A stretch of 64,000 nucleotides of DNA from DASXQK01 sp963724385 (GCA_963724385.1 CAVRUJ010000002.1:1674001-1738000), one strand, 5' to 3'. Counted from the stretch's first letter, positions 19,426-29,083 are shown. Notes: generated from the sequence alone by a model not told the origin. Numbers and translations are program-made.

Positions 19426-19579
19426 AGCCGATCATTGCACCCGCGCTTACAGCGTAACAAGGGCTTCCAAGGGCGCTCATGCCGGGTGAGCATGGATGAA
19501 GGCAGAACCGGCATTGGCCGGCGGCATCGGCCTGCCGCTAGCTAAGGCTCGCCATCCGCTCATTGCCCCGGGGAATCCC
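19426..19579. promoter_or_regulatory. Divergent LysR-type control region
   Basis: Between the LysR gene and the cyclodeaminase-family gene. TTAC-AGC-GTAA at 19447-19457 is a perfect inverted repeat about 20 bases before the LysR start, in the size range of a LysR T-N11-A operator. A second inverted repeat, CATGC-N7-GCATG, lies at 19478-19494. Either could be the operator; no promoter boxes are obvious. Confidence 0.4.
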
Positions 19580-20549
19580 ATGCTTGTCGTCTCGGAAAAG
19601 CTGGCCCGCGAACTGGTCTCCGATCGAGGATGCCATCGCGGTCGTCGGCGACGCCTTTGCCGCCGCCTATGCCGGAAAGGCCCGTTCCTATCCGGTGGTG
19701 CGCGAGCTGGTGGGCCACGCCGATGCGATCTTCGGCGTCAAGTCGGGGTATGACGGCAGCCTGCCGGTGCTCGGGCTGAAGGCCGGCGGCTATTGGCCGG
19801 GGAACGCCGCCAAAGGCCTCAGCAACCACCAGTCCGTGGTTGTGTTGTTCGACCAGGAGACCGGCCAGGCGATCGCGGTGGTGTCGGCCAACTACCTGAC
19901 CGGCATTCGCACCGGCGCCGCGAGCGCGCTCGCGACGCGCCACCTGGCGAGGGCCGATGCGACCGTCCTCGGCATGATCGGCACCGGCGTCCAATCCCTC
20001 TACCAGCTGCTTGCCACTTCGGCGGTCAGGCCCATCGCCCGGGTGCTGGCCTGGGATCCGAACGAGGCGGGGCTCACGGCCTTCGGCAAGGCGGTCGCGG
20101 CAAGAGGCCTCGCCTTCGAAGCCCCCGGCATCGAGGCCGTGGCGCGGCAGGCCGATGTCCTGATCACGGTCACGCCGTCGCGAAGCGCCTTGGTGCGGCG
20201 GGAATGGATCCGTCCGGGCACCCACATCAACGCCATGGGCGCCGACACGGCCGGCAAGCAGGAGCTCGATCCGGCGCTGGTCGCCGAGGCGACGGTGATC
20301 GTCGATGACGTCGAGCAGGCCATTTCCATCGGCGAGTGCCAGCACGCCTACAGGCTCGGTCTGGTTTCCCGGGAGAAGCTGCGCTGGACCCTGGGTGCCG
20401 TGGTGGCCGGCGCCTTCGGGCGCAAGTCGGCGTCGGAGATCACCCTCTTCGACGGCACCGGCATCGCCCTGCAGGATCTGGCGGTCGCGGCGCTTGCCTG
20501 GCGGCGGGCCGTCGAAAGAGGCCAAGGCCAAGACTGCGCGCTGCAGTAA
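19580..20549 (+). CDS. Ornithine cyclodeaminase / mu-crystallin family protein (one frameshift)
   Basis: A Rossmann-fold NAD(P) enzyme of about 322 residues. The ATG reads MLVVSEKLARELVS. One extra C near 19620 breaks the frame, and deleting it gives VSIEDAIAVVGDAF. Key family features follow: LGLKAGGYWPGN with the substrate lysine, NYLTGIRTGAASALATR with the conserved arginine, the dinucleotide loop MIGTGVQSLYQL, INAMGADTAGKQELD and VIVDDVEQA. Members include ornithine cyclodeaminase, ketimine reductases, some alanine dehydrogenases and iminosuccinate reductase (BhcD). The neighbours suggest amino-acid or imino-acid reduction. Controlled probably by the divergent LysR protein. Confidence 0.85.
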
Positions 20550-20567
20550 GGCGCGCCGGTCCGAGGC

Positions 20568-21497
20568 TCAGTCTCCGCCGCCTTTCTCGAACAAGGTCAC
20601 GCCGATGGCGGCAACCGTGACGCAGGCTACGGCAACGGCCATCCTCAGCCCGATCGCCTGGCCGAGGAAGACAAGCCCGACCAGCGCGCCGACGGCCGGC
20701 TCCAGGGTGACGAGAATCCCGTAGGCCCGGGCGGACATGCGCTGGAGCGCCTGGAATTCCATGGCATAGGGAACGACGGCGCTGAGCAGGGCCACCGCGA
20801 AAGCGCCGGCCAGGTCGTGGAAACCGGCGTGGAGCAGGCTTCCTTCCACCAATGCAAAGGGCAGCTGCATCAGGCCCGCCAGCCAAAGGCCGAAAGTCAG
20901 CCCGTCGCTTCCATCGAAGGCCCGCCCCGCCTTCTTGCTGATGGCGACGAAGCCCGCCCAGGCGAGGCCCGAGAGGGCGGCAAGGCCGAGGCCGAGGCCG
21001 TCGAGATTGCGGCCTATGTCCGGGGTCAGCAGGCCCACGCCAAGGGCGGCAAAGCCGATCCACAGGAAATGGATCGGCCGGCGCGATGTCGCGACCGCGA
21101 TGCCGAGCGGCCCGAGGAAGGCGATGGCGGAGACGATGCCGAGCGGAACCCGCTGCAGGGCCAGGAAGAAGGGCAGCGCCATGGCGCTGTCCACGAGGCC
21201 GAATGCCAGGAGCAGGCCGGCGTGGCGAAGAATCCTGCCATCGATCTTCGGCCTCGCCAGGAGCGTCATGACCAGGGCCGAGAAGACGGTGCTGGTGAAG
21301 GCGGTGCCGACAGGCCCGAGACTGGAAAACAGCGTCGTCGCCAGAGCCGAGCCCAGCTGCACCGAAAGAATCGAAAACAGAAGAAGCCCGGTCGGCGGCA
21401 ACCGGCCGAGCGCCTGAGCGAGGCGCAGCTGGCCGATGATCGGCGAGCCCTGCGGCTCGGGCGCTATCGGCCCGGCGATGGCGATTTGGGGCGTCAC
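20568..21497 (-). CDS. rhtA: EamA/DMT family exporter, RhtA-like
   Basis: About 309 residues with ten hydrophobic segments, the DMT superfamily arrangement of two five-helix EamA repeats. The second repeat contains VPYAMEFQALQRMSARAYGI and LEPAVGALVGLVFLGQ, which closely follow the threonine/homoserine exporter RhtA. It would export amino acids or related compounds from the cytosol. It converges on the cyclodeaminase-family gene, with 18 bases between stops. Intact. The symbol is by family resemblance; the true substrate is untested. Confidence 0.82.
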   Translation of the reverse strand: MTPQIAIAGPIAPEPQGSPIIGQLRLAQALGRLPPTGLLLFSILSVQLGSALATTLFSSLGPVGTAFTSTVFSALVMTLLARPKIDGRILRHAGLLLAFGLVDSAMALPFFLALQRVPLGIVSAIAFLGPLGIAVATSRRPIHFLWIGFAALGVGLLTPDIGRNLDGLGLGLAALSGLAWAGFVAISKKAGRAFDGSDGLTFGLWLAGLMQLPFALVEGSLLHAGFHDLAGAFAVALLSAVVPYAMEFQALQRMSARAYGILVTLEPAVGALVGLVFLGQAIGLRMAVAVACVTVAAIGVTLFEKGGGD

Positions 21498-21671
21498 GCT
21501 GGCTCCCCGTTGCTCATGTCTTCCATTGGCGGGAACTCATAGCAGCGGGCAGCAAGGCGTCAACTCTCCGGCCGGCGCGAGCGGCGGCAGAGCCGTGCTA
21601 TAAGTCCGTCTGCCAGGGTTGTGCCGCAGCACCAATTCGATCGCACCGGCGTGGGCCGGAAGGAGATATGC

Positions 21672-22859
21672 ATGAGCCAGGTTGCAGCGAAAGCGCCGAT
21701 CCCGCCGGAGGAATTCGCCGGGCGCCGGGCTGCCGCCGCCAAGGCGGCGCGGCAGGCAGGGCTCGACGGGCTCCTGGTTTGCAGCCGGGGCGGCGGGACT
21801 CTCGATCGCTACGCCGACGTCATGTACCTCACCAACCACTACTCCTCGTTTCCCTTCATCCCCGACGTGGAAGGCAAATGGACGGGCCGTGCCCATTCCT
21901 TCCTGGTCCTGCCCGTGAATGGCGATCCGATCCTGGTGACGGACGTGCCGGTCGGCGATGACGTCGCCATGCCGAAGGCGCAGGTCGCGGTCTCGGACCT
22001 GACCATCGAGGCGACGGTCGAGGCGCTTCGCGCCAAGGGGCTCGGCAAGGCCCGAATCGGCCTGGTGGGCGGCGATGCGCTTCCCGCCAGCATGTTCCGG
22101 AAGATCCAGGCCGCCTTGCCGGCGGCGGTTTTCGAGGACGCCGACCGTCTGATCGCCGGATTGCGCGCCATCAAGTCTCCGGCCGAGATCGCGCGCCTCC
22201 GGGCGGCTTCCGAGATCGGCTCGCGCACCATCGAGGCGATGATGGCCGCCGCCGCGCCCGGCGCCACCCACGGCGACATCGTCGCGGCGGGGATGCAGGT
22301 CCTCGTCCCCGCGGGCGGCATTCTCTACAACTCCTTCATGGCCTCGGGCCGGGGCGGCGAGAATCCGACCATCGTCAAATCCTCTTTCCCGACCTGGGCG
22401 GCGCCGACCGCGCTCAAGACCGGCGAGTGGCTCCGCCTCGGCATTTCCGGCGTGCTGCACGGCTACTACTTCGACGTCTCGCGCTCGCGCGCCATCGGGC
22501 CGCCGACCAACCGGCAGATCGATGCCTTCGAGGCCGCCATCGCCGTGGTCGAGGAAGGAATAGCCGGCGTCCGGGCGGGCGCGCGGGCGGGCGACGTGGC
22601 GAGAGCCGGGCTCGGCAAGCAGGAGGCGCTCGGCTACCCGCTGAAGGGCGTGTTCTCCGGGCTCGGCCACGGCATCGGGCTCGGCTGGGACGCACCCTGG
22701 CTGGTGCCGGAAGAGGAGATGAAGCTCGCCCCCGGCATGGTGCTGAATTTCGAGCGCACGCTGTTCCAGGACGGCTATTGCGGCGACTTCGAGGAAACCG
22801 TGCTGCTGACCGAGACCGGCGTCGAGCGGCTCACCAACGCGCAGGTCCGGCTCTGGTGA
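21672..22859 (+). CDS. M24 family (Xaa-Pro peptidase fold) hydrolase
   Basis: About 395 residues with a creatinase-like N-terminal domain (LDGLLVCSRGGGTLDRYADV) and a pita-bread C-terminal domain (LGHGIGLGWD and NFERTLFQDG near the end). In metallopeptidases of this fold five ligands (D, D, H, E, E) bind two metals. Here the first site reads YYFDVSRSRAIG, so the D-x10-D pair looks altered. The protein may act like creatinase or ectoine hydrolase rather than as a prolidase. The start is the ATG preceded by AGGAGAT. Followed after 27 bases by the cupin gene, probably the same transcript. Confidence 0.82.
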   Translation: MSQVAAKAPIPPEEFAGRRAAAAKAARQAGLDGLLVCSRGGGTLDRYADVMYLTNHYSSFPFIPDVEGKWTGRAHSFLVLPVNGDPILVTDVPVGDDVAMPKAQVAVSDLTIEATVEALRAKGLGKARIGLVGGDALPASMFRKIQAALPAAVFEDADRLIAGLRAIKSPAEIARLRAASEIGSRTIEAMMAAAAPGATHGDIVAAGMQVLVPAGGILYNSFMASGRGGENPTIVKSSFPTWAAPTALKTGEWLRLGISGVLHGYYFDVSRSRAIGPPTNRQIDAFEAAIAVVEEGIAGVRAGARAGDVARAGLGKQEALGYPLKGVFSGLGHGIGLGWDAPWLVPEEEMKLAPGMVLNFERTLFQDGYCGDFEETVLLTETGVERLTNAQVRLW

Positions 22860-22886
22860 AGCGACCCAAACCGAAGGGCGAATGCC

Positions 22887-23300
22887 ATGACGCGCCTGCA
22901 TCGGCTCGCGTTGCTGTGCCTTTTGGCCGCGCCGGCGGCGCAGGCGGAATCGCCCAAGGTGACGGTGACGCCGCTGGTCGCCACCACCAAGACCGTGCTC
23001 GGCCAGCCGCTCGTCCTGCCGTCGAAGAATCCGGAGCTCAAGGTGGCGCTCTTCGAGATTCCGCCCGGCGCCAGGCTGCCGCGCCACGAGCATCCCTGGC
23101 CGCGCTACGCCTATGTGCTGGCGGGCGAGCTGACGGTCACCTTCGACGGCGGGCTCGCCAAGCACTACAAGGCCGGCGACTTCATCGTGGAAGCGGTGAA
23201 CGCGTGGCATTTCGGCGAGAACACGGGGAAAGACACCGTCCGCCTGCTGGTCATCGACCAGGTCGAGGCCGGCCAGACGAACACGGTGCTGGCGCCTTAG
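22887..23300 (+). CDS. Secreted cupin-domain protein
   Basis: 137 residues. A Sec signal peptide (MTRLHRLALLCLLAAPAAQA, probable cleavage after AQA) is followed by a single cupin beta-barrel. Motif 1 is PPGARLPRHEHPWPRYAYVL with two histidines, and motif 2 is YKAGDFIVEAVNAWHFGEN with one histidine, enough for a metal site. It is a periplasmic protein of unknown role. RBS GAAGGGCGA before the ATG. Probably in an operon with the M24 gene. Confidence 0.85.
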   Translation: MTRLHRLALLCLLAAPAAQAESPKVTVTPLVATTKTVLGQPLVLPSKNPELKVALFEIPPGARLPRHEHPWPRYAYVLAGELTVTFDGGLAKHYKAGDFIVEAVNAWHFGENTGKDTVRLLVIDQVEAGQTNTVLAP

Positions 23301-23417
23301 GCGCAAGCCGACCGAAATCGTGGATTTGCATCTTCGCCTGCAGATCGACAAAGCGGTCTCCTCCCTGAGCGCGCGGCCTGCCCGAGTGATTTGCGCGATC
23401 AGCGGCCCTAGAGCACC

Positions 23418-24878
23418 ATGAGCCGCCAGTTCCGCTTGTCCTGGCCTCTGCTCGTCGGCGCGTTTGCGTTTATCCCCGCCCTGAGAGCGCCCAAGGGCGT
23501 CTTGGGCGACCCGGACACCTATTTCCACATCGTCGTCGGCCGCTGGATCATGGCCCATGGCGCCTTGCCGACCGTCGATCCGTTCTCTCATTCTCTGGCG
23601 GGAGCCGCCTGGCGCACCCATGAGTGGCTGGGCGAGGTAGTCCTCGCCCTCGCCTACCAATTGAGCGGCTGGCGGGTGGTGGTTCTGCTTACTGCCAGCT
23701 GCTTCGCGTTTTCAGCCGCGCTGCTGACCCGGCGGCTGCTTCGTCAGTCCGAGCCTTTGCTGGCGGTGACGCTGTCTCTGGTCGCGGTCGATCTGTTCCT
23801 GCCGCACCTGCTGGCGCGGCCGCATCTCCTCGTGCTGCCCATCCTCATCGCCTTCTGCGGGGCTCTGTTCACCGCGCGGGACCGGATGCTGGGCCCACCC
23901 TATCCTGCGCTGTTCCTGATGCTGCTCTGGGCCAACATTCACGGCAGCTTCGCCTTCGGGTTGGCGCTCGCCGGCTATCTTGGTCTCGAAGCCATCGCGC
24001 AGCCAGCGCCGGGACACCGGCGGATGGACGAGGCGCGGCGGTGGGCGGTCTTCGTGCTGGCTGCGGCGGGTCTCACCTTGGCAACGCCCAACGGCATCGC
24101 AGGCTACGCTCCCGTCATTCACATGATGGAAGTGCCTATCGCGCAGACCTACATCGCCGAATGGCAAAGCACGAACTTCGGCCATTTCGATATTCTCGAA
24201 CTGTGGCTGCTAGGGCCGATACTTCTCGGTTTCAGCACCGGAATTCGGCTGCCGGTTTCGCGCATCCTCTTGGTGTTGGCCCTGATTCATCTGGCCCTGA
24301 GCCACACCCGACATGCCGATCTGGTGGCCTTCGTCGCTCCGCTGGCGGTTGTCGGCGCGCTGGGCCCGCAGCTGGCCGAGCGCATGCACCCTGGCGGGCT
24401 TTCCCGCGTCGCCGGTGCCATGGCGCGGCTCTCCCCGCCCGTGCCGTGGCCCACTATGCCGGTGGCGGCCTTGGCAGGCCTGCTGTTCGCCTTTTGGGAG
24501 ATGCCGCGCCCGATTGAGCGCGCCAACGATGTGGTTACGCCGACGGCGGCGATCGACGCCGCTCAACGCCTGGGGCTTAAGGGGCCTGTCTTCAACAGCC
24601 AGGCTTTCGGCGGGTACTTGATCTTCCGGGGCGTGCCTGTCCTAGGGGACGGCCGGCTCAAGATGTACGGCAATGAATTCCTGACCCGCTACTTCGCCGC
24701 GTCGAGGGGCAAAGAGCCGGCCCTCTCCGACCTGCTCGATCGATACCACATCACCTGGGCATTGCTCATGCCCGTCGAGGGCGCAGTGGCAGCGCTCGAC
24801 CGCCGTCCGGGCTGGCATCGGGTCTATGCCGACAAATGGGCCGTGGTCCTGGCTCGGACCGATGCCGCCGCGCCCTGA
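23418..24878 (+). CDS. Polytopic membrane protein, GT-C-like
   Basis: 486 residues with about ten to twelve membrane spans. The first periplasmic loop has GDPDTYFHIVVGRWIM, an acidic pair just after helix 1, as in GT-C lipid-linked sugar transferases. A short soluble C-terminal region follows (VFNSQAFGGYLIFRGVPVLGDGRLKMYG). This fits a membrane glycosyltransferase using polyprenyl-phosphate sugars, but no named family is certain. Intact. It converges with the VOC gene, with 30 bases between them. Its high GC matches its surroundings. Confidence 0.65.
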   Translation: MSRQFRLSWPLLVGAFAFIPALRAPKGVLGDPDTYFHIVVGRWIMAHGALPTVDPFSHSLAGAAWRTHEWLGEVVLALAYQLSGWRVVVLLTASCFAFSAALLTRRLLRQSEPLLAVTLSLVAVDLFLPHLLARPHLLVLPILIAFCGALFTARDRMLGPPYPALFLMLLWANIHGSFAFGLALAGYLGLEAIAQPAPGHRRMDEARRWAVFVLAAAGLTLATPNGIAGYAPVIHMMEVPIAQTYIAEWQSTNFGHFDILELWLLGPILLGFSTGIRLPVSRILLVLALIHLALSHTRHADLVAFVAPLAVVGALGPQLAERMHPGGLSRVAGAMARLSPPVPWPTMPVAALAGLLFAFWEMPRPIERANDVVTPTAAIDAAQRLGLKGPVFNSQAFGGYLIFRGVPVLGDGRLKMYGNEFLTRYFAASRGKEPALSDLLDRYHITWALLMPVEGAVAALDRRPGWHRVYADKWAVVLARTDAAAP

Positions 24879-24908
24879 TGACCGGCGCCCGCGGTCTGCG
24901 CGAGGTCT

Positions 24909-25406
24909 CTAGCTCGCCTGCGCCACCGCCGATTTCGACTTCTGCCAGGCATCGAGGCGCTCGCGGGCGCGGTTTTTCTTGGGGTCCATCGCCTCGTCAT
25001 GGCCGGGCCGCTTGGCGGTGAGCTCGATCACGTAGCCGTTGGGATCGCGGAAATAGATCGAATCGATGAAGCCGTGGTCGGAGATGCCGCGGGTCTCGAT
25101 GCCGGCGGCCTTGCCCTTGGCGAACATCTCCTTCAGCGCCTGCTGGCTGACCTCGAGCGCGATGTGCAGATCGTAGTCGTGCTGGGTCTTGAACTCGAAG
25201 GGCATGTCGGGCGCCTCGAAGAAGGCAAGGCAGGAGCCGTCGTCGAGGGCATAGAAGGAATGGAGCGCGCTGGTCCGCCGGCCGCTCTTGGTCTCCTTGA
25301 TCTCGAAGGCCTGCACCAGGGGCAGGCCGAGGAAGCCTTCGTAGAACTTCCGGGTTTCCTCGGAATCGCGGCACCGGTAGGCGTTGTGGTGGAGTCCCTT
25401 GATCAT
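24909..25406 (-). CDS. VOC family (glyoxalase/dioxygenase superfamily) protein
   Basis: 165 residues of the vicinal oxygen chelate fold. It has GLHHNAYRCRDSEETRKFYEGFLGLPLV with the first metal histidine, HDYDLHIALEV with the second, and IYFRDPNGYVIELTA with the glutamate. Such proteins include glyoxalases and ring-cleavage dioxygenases; the substrate is not evident. Length and motifs are complete. Located just downstream of the glutathione-transferase gene on the same strand, about 57 bases apart, so the pair may be co-expressed for detoxification or aromatic catabolism. Confidence 0.88.
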   Translation of the reverse strand: MIKGLHHNAYRCRDSEETRKFYEGFLGLPLVQAFEIKETKSGRRTSALHSFYALDDGSCLAFFEAPDMPFEFKTQHDYDLHIALEVSQQALKEMFAKGKAAGIETRGISDHGFIDSIYFRDPNGYVIELTAKRPGHDEAMDPKKNRARERLDAWQKSKSAVAQAS

Positions 25407-25463
25407 GGGCCGTTCTCCTTCTCTAGGAGCGCCGCTGGAAAGTCACGAAAGGCCCCGCCCTCG

Positions 25464-26140
25464 TCAGATGGCCACGAAAGGCTGGTCCTTCACCGACTGG
25501 GCGAAACCGTGGACGACCTCGTAGACCTTGCCATAGCTGGGGAGGCTTTTCATCCTGTCAAGCCAGCGCTTGATGTTGGGATAGGCGCTGAAGTCGCAGC
25601 GGATCACCTCGCCCACCTGGATGATGGCGGCGCCGAAATAATCGGCGATGGTGATTTCGTCGCCGCAGAGATAGCTCCGCTTCGGGCCGATGATGTGGTC
25701 GTTCAGGATCTTCAGCCAGCCCTTGGTCTTTTCCTTGCCCCAGGCGATCACCGCCGCATGCGCCACTTCCGAGGACCGCTTGTGGCTGGGGAAGATCTGC
25801 GGGTAGATCGAGGCCGTAGCCGTAGTCCCGGTAGAAGTTCGAGTTGAACCAGTCCATCACCTCGTTGACCCGCGCGCGGCGCTTCAGATCCTTGGGATAG
25901 GCCGGCAGACCCGACCTTCTCGGCCAGGTATTTGAGGATCGCCGAGCTTTCAGTCAGGCGGAAGTCGCCGTCCTCCAGCACCGGGATCATCTGGTTGGGA
26001 TTGATCTTGGTGAAGGGCTCCTTCATGTGCTCGCCGGTGAACAGGTCGACGACCTGCATCTCGACCGGCAGCTTGTTGTCGGTGATGAACTGAATGACCG
26101 GCCGGCTGGTGGTCGAAACCGGATGCATGTAGAGCTTCAT
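25464..26140 (-). CDS. Glutathione S-transferase family protein (two frameshifts)
   Basis: The N-terminal thioredoxin-like domain reads MKLYMHPVSTTSRPVIQFIT, NPNQMIPVLEDGDF and TESSAILKYLAEKV. The frame then shifts near 25912 (recovering LPAYPKDLKRRARVNEVMDW) and near 25812 (recovering VYPQIFPSHKR). The helical C-terminal domain is in frame to the end (KILNDHIIGPKRSYLCG, ITIADYFGAAI). The conceptual protein is about 225 residues, normal for a theta/beta-like enzyme. A serine in HPVSTTSRP probably plays the glutathione-activating role. Upstream of the VOC gene. Confidence 0.85.
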
Positions 26141-26273
26141 GGTCGTCCCTCTCTGGAGTGCCTGGTTCGGCCCGGCTGGTGCGGGCAGGATTTGCCTTCG
26201 TCTCGACCTAGCTTAATCCATCGCTGCGCGCGGTGCAGGGCCGGCGGTCAGGCCGAGACCGGCCATGGGCGGT

Positions 26274-26465
26274 TCAATAGCAGACGCCGCATTGGAAGCA
26301 TCGCATCGGATGGGGGATCGCGACCGGCGCTCCCCCATAGACCTGCTCCGGCGGGTAGTCGCAATATTGCGCCACATAGGGCTGGTCCGGCGGGTCATAG
26401 GGCGAGCAGGCCGAGAGCAGGCCAGCGAGGACGAGCAGGGCAGCCACCGATCGAACGAGCGCCAT
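26274..26465 (-). CDS. Small predicted lipoprotein
   Basis: 63 residues starting MALVRSVAALLVLAGLLSAC, a signal peptide ending in the lipobox LLSAC, so the mature protein would begin at the lipidated cysteine. The mature part is only about 44 residues, rich in Pro/Tyr, and ends CFQCGVCY with three cysteines in an unusual CxxCxxC spacing. RBS AAGAGG precedes the ATG. Function unknown. Its isolated position downstream of a membrane gene on the same strand gives no clue. Confidence 0.6.
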   Translation of the reverse strand: MALVRSVAALLVLAGLLSACSPYDPPDQPYVAQYCDYPPEQVYGGAPVAIPHPMRCFQCGVCY

Positions 26466-26599
26466 GGCACCTCTTGCGGACGGTTGCTGCGGGTCGATTG
26501 GCAGCGGCGTCGACGCATCCATGATAGCAGATCGGCCGAAAAGCTGCAGTTTTCAACTGGCGCGGCGCCTGCCGATGTGGAGCCCGCGCGGCCGGCGCC

Positions 26600-28038
26600 T
26601 CACGGGGATGGCGCGACTAGCGGCTGGCGCAGCACCATCGCCGCCAGGGAATCCGGCTTCAGCTCGGCCAGGTAGTTGGGCGAGGCGCCACGCGTTACCT
26701 CATAGACCGAGCGATCCAGCCGCGGCTCCCAATTGGGCCAGAGGAGTGCCCGGGCGATCTCCGAGGCGGGGGTGACGGCGCCGATCAGGAGCACGACCGT
26801 TACCAGCAGATTGGGCCTGATAAGCCGCACGCGGCCGGGCCCAGCCGTCCACGACCGCGAACATGACCGCCGCGAGCGCCGGGATCGAGCTGCGCATGAC
26901 CAGATCGTTGTTGGGCCCGAACTTGAACAGCGGCAGAACCAACAGCACCGCGACGGCGACGCCGAAGAACAGCGGCTCGATCCCGTCCTTGAAATTGCGA
27001 ACGAGCAGGTAACAGAGGACGAGGAACTCGATGAGGATGAACGCGAGATAGATGATGGCCTGCGGCAGCAGAGGAAGGGAGCCGAGGTCGGGGCCGGCGA
27101 TGGTCGCCGCCGCGATGGTGAGGTAAAGCACCGCCCCGCCGCGACCAGGGGTGCGGCCGCCAGATTGCAGGCCGAGAACAAGCTCGGCCAGCTGCCACGC
27201 TGGAAGCTCCGCCAGGCGAGCGCGGCGAAGAAGGGCAGGAGCCCGATCGAGACCAAGGGTGCCCAAAGGAGGGTGAGGGCACCAAGCCAGGCCGCGATGG
27301 CGAGGAACCTCGCATCGTCCCGGCAACGGTAGATGAGGGCGATGGCGAGCCAGCCGGGGAGCGCATGGTTCGGCACCCAGAACAGCAAGGTCGAATCCGA
27401 GGAGTACTGGTACAGGCCGGCCCACCATTCCTTGTGGCTAGTGATGTCGAGAAGGCTGGAAGGCCGGCCGACCACATCCATGCCGCTGAACAGCACTACT
27501 GTCGCGGCGATCAGGGCGTGCGAACTCCAGCGTCTTTCGCCTGCCATCACCTGGAGGAGGAACAAAAGCGTGCCGGCCAAGGTCCAGAGAAGAGGAATCC
27601 GTCGGCATAGATCGCTCCGGTCAGGCGACCCAAGAGCGCGGGCAGAACGTAATAAGCGACCGGCGCTCTCAGAATGGTCGCGACGCCACCGTCGACGCGG
27701 TAGGCGGGCGGCACCGGCAAGACAGCCAAATCCCGCAGCACCGCGTCGCGAACATGCCAGTCGTAGTAGTTCGCATAGAAGAAGTGGCCGGCGCCGCTCA
27801 AGAGCGTCCACCCGACGGCGATCGCCGCGGCGAAGACAAGCGCACGGCCTGAGAGAGCCTTCCATCGTTCCGGCGCGCCGGTCGGCCGCAGATAGGCGAG
27901 GCCGGCCAGCGACGCGGCGGCGAGAGGCAGGCCGAACCAGGGCTTGAACCACTGGGCGAAAAAAACGGCGACCGGCAGGGCGAGATAGAAGACGGCGAGC
28001 TTGTCGACGAGCTCGAGGCCGGCGCCGGCGATGACCAC
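26600..28038 (-). CDS. Polytopic membrane protein, GT-C-like (frameshifted)
   Basis: A membrane protein of about 480 residues broken into pieces in different frames. Order: LVDKLAVFYLALPVAVFFAQ, YANYYDWHVRDAVLRDLAV, a shift near 27610, LITSHKEWWAGLYQ-like region, WVPNHALPGWLAIALIY, a shift near 27130, LPLLPQAIIYLAFILIEF and FGPNNDLVMRSSIPALAAV, a shift near 26830, then the C-terminus SVYEVTRGASPNYLAELKPD. About ten hydrophobic helices are visible. It lies immediately downstream of a GtrB-like polyprenyl-phosphate glycosyltransferase. Such pairs commonly form a donor-synthesis/GT-C transfer system that decorates surface glycans. The exact start is unclear; GTG at 28038 is one choice. Confidence 0.6.
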
Positions 28039-28075
28039 GCTGGTGCTCCAGCCGTGCCTGGCGTCGCGCGAGCCG

Positions 28076-29083
28076 TCAATCGAAATTGACCCGCTCCTTT
28101 TCGATCACCAACGGGAACCGGCGGCTGTATTGGAGGACGAGGCCGATATATTCGCCGACCAGGCCAAGCGCCATCAGCTGCACCGCACCGAAGAAGAAGG
28201 TGGCGATCAAAATCGGCGCGATGCCGGTGGTGAAAGTGGTCCAAAAGATGAGCTTGGCGACGAGATAGCCGAGGCCGACCAGCAGGCTTCCCCCGGCGAT
28301 GAGCAATCCGGTGAAGGTCATCAGGCGCAGGGGCACCTTGGAATAGGTGGTGAGCCCCAGCATGGCCAGCTCGAACAGGATGAAGAAGTTGTTCTTGGTC
28401 GTCCCGCTGAGGCGCGGCGGCTGATCGTATTGGATGAACGCCTTGTCGAAGCCGATCTCCGAGACCAGGCCGCGGAAATAGGGATCGGGCTCATCCAGGT
28501 CCCGGATGATCTCGACAATGGCGCGGTCGTAGAGGCCATAGCCCATGAAGTTCTGGATCTGCTCGACATTGGAGAGCCTGGCGATGAGCCGGTAGAACAG
28601 CCGGCGTAGCGCACGCATGAACCAGCCCTCTTCGCTGCTCCGGCGCACGGCCACGACCATCTTGTAGCCGGCCTGCCATTTGGCGACGAGCGCGGGGATG
28701 AGCTCGGGCGGCGTCTGGAGATCGGCGAGCACGGGCACGAAGGCATCGCCCGTGATCTGGAGCATGCCGTGGTGGGGCGAGCGCGTATGGCCGAAATTGC
28801 GCGAATTGACGATGATCTTCACCCGCCGGTCGCGGGCCGCGATCTCCTTCAGGATGGCGACGGTCCGGTCCTGCGAGCAGTTGTCGATGAACAGATGTTC
28901 ATAGTCGTAGCCACGGACTTGCTCTTCCATCACCGCGCGCACCCGCTCATAGCATTCGGCGATGCCGTCTTCTTCGTTGTAGCAGGGGGTGAGGATGCTG
29001 AGCTTGCGGCGGGCGGCGGACGCCCCAGGCTCGGCACCGGCCGGCTGTGTTCCTATGGGGCTCTCGGTCTCGGCGGCATTCAC
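28076..29083 (-). CDS. GtrB/DPM1-like polyprenyl-phosphate glycosyltransferase (GT2)
   Basis: 335 residues, intact. The GT-A domain has LSILTPCYNEEDGIAECYER, FIDNCSQDRT, NFGHTRSPHHGM and FVPVLADLQTPPELIP (D-L-Q in the place of DxD), then GLYDRAIVEIIRDLDEPDPYF. Two C-terminal transmembrane helices follow (LMTFTGLLIAGGSLLVGL; IAPILIATFFFGAVQLM). This is the GtrB/ArnC layout: it transfers a sugar from a nucleotide to undecaprenyl phosphate at the inner membrane. The GT-C-like protein downstream is its likely partner. Confidence 0.88.
   Translation of the reverse strand: MNAAETESPIGTQPAGAEPGASAARRKLSILTPCYNEEDGIAECYERVRAVMEEQVRGYDYEHLFIDNCSQDRTVAILKEIAARDRRVKIIVNSRNFGHTRSPHHGMLQITGDAFVPVLADLQTPPELIPALVAKWQAGYKMVVAVRRSSEEGWFMRALRRLFYRLIARLSNVEQIQNFMGYGLYDRAIVEIIRDLDEPDPYFRGLVSEIGFDKAFIQYDQPPRLSGTTKNNFFILFELAMLGLTTYSKVPLRLMTFTGLLIAGGSLLVGLGYLVAKLIFWTTFTTGIAPILIATFFFGAVQLMALGLVGEYIGLVLQYSRRFPLVIEKERVNFD

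Noticed and set aside
13201..20549. A complete beta-hydroxyaspartate pathway (bhcABCD)
   Set aside because: Only members of the BhcC and BhcD families are present. No aspartate-glyoxylate aminotransferase or threonine-dehydratase-like gene is in the cluster, and the two genes are not adjacent.
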